Virus record (IMG/VR): IMGVR_UViG_3300021962_000507
Location: 1 to 27,865 of that record
Source of the DNA: a virus
Length of the DNA: 27,865 nt
Strand: one strand, 5' to 3'
Part shown: positions 27,809 to 27,865 of the stretch, in pieces
Numbering within the stretch: the stretch's first letter is position 1
How the letters are laid out: the number at the start of each line of letters is the position of its first letter
The notes under the pieces: generated by a model
Told to the model about the DNA's origin: nothing
What the model saw: only the letters and a program-made list of their open reading frames with translations
The model's database searches: none
Translations under genes and position numbers: made by a program

Positions 27809-27865
27809 CGCCGCCAGACCGCGCGTGGGTCCTTCCAAGCCAATACTGTGTGGGTCGTTCGTTCG

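Noticed and set aside
1-27865. tRNA genes
   Set aside because: I looked for T-loop (GTTCRA) sequences in gaps and found none with a foldable cloverleaf. The gaps are too short except for the candidate origin and the two divergent regions.

Overview
The window is a contiguous piece of a tailed double-stranded DNA phage genome, most likely a siphovirus of a cyanobacterium (Synechococcus/Cyanobium type). Siphovirus morphology is inferred from a lambda-like tail module: a G/GT chaperone pair with a programmed -1 frameshift, a tape measure protein, a J-like tip protein and fibres, with no sheath or baseplate genes seen. The cyanobacterial host is inferred from several small proteins I recognise from cyanophages: the MAHFAEL-type protein at 8765-9127, the small basic protein ending RGQGR at 9127-9264, the 48-residue membrane protein at 9541-9687, and many of the small minus-strand proteins. 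No integrase, repressor, capsid, portal or terminase gene is visible, so lifestyle cannot be decided here.

Layout. 1-9127 (+): tail module, from the end of a probable major tail protein through the chaperone, tape measure, tail-tip proteins and fibres. 9127-10770 (+): lysis region with two small membrane proteins and a two-domain endolysin (GH24 lysozyme plus M15 peptidase). 10777-11810 (+): dCTP deaminase and an overlapping HNH homing-type endonuclease. 11818-16723: accessory region of very small, tightly overlapping genes, mostly on the minus strand, with plus-strand islands at 12135-12606 and 16541-16723 that meet their minus-strand neighbours at overlapping stop codons. 16720-18726 (-): recombination operon with a RecE-like exonuclease, a RecT-like annealing protein, an excisionase-like HTH protein and a small protein with an SSB-like acidic tail. 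18819-27097 (+): replication/modification block with an SNF2-type helicase fused to a DNA methyltransferase, a second SF2 helicase, a cytosine-5 methyltransferase with a long nested reading frame, a VRR-NUC nuclease, a primase-SF3 helicase, a candidate replication origin with inverted iterons, and a PD-(D/E)XK nuclease. 27116-27808 (+): a probable structural protein that may begin the next virion module.

How it works together. The RecE/RecT pair, the SSB-like protein, the primase-helicase and the iteron region would form a largely self-sufficient replication and recombination system. The two methyltransferases probably modify phage DNA against host restriction. The window is nearly fully coding. 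The largest gene-free stretch (26225-26485) is the candidate origin; the others of note are divergent control regions of about 100 bp at 12031-12134 and 18727-18818. No tRNA, rRNA, insertion sequence, CRISPR array or att site was found.
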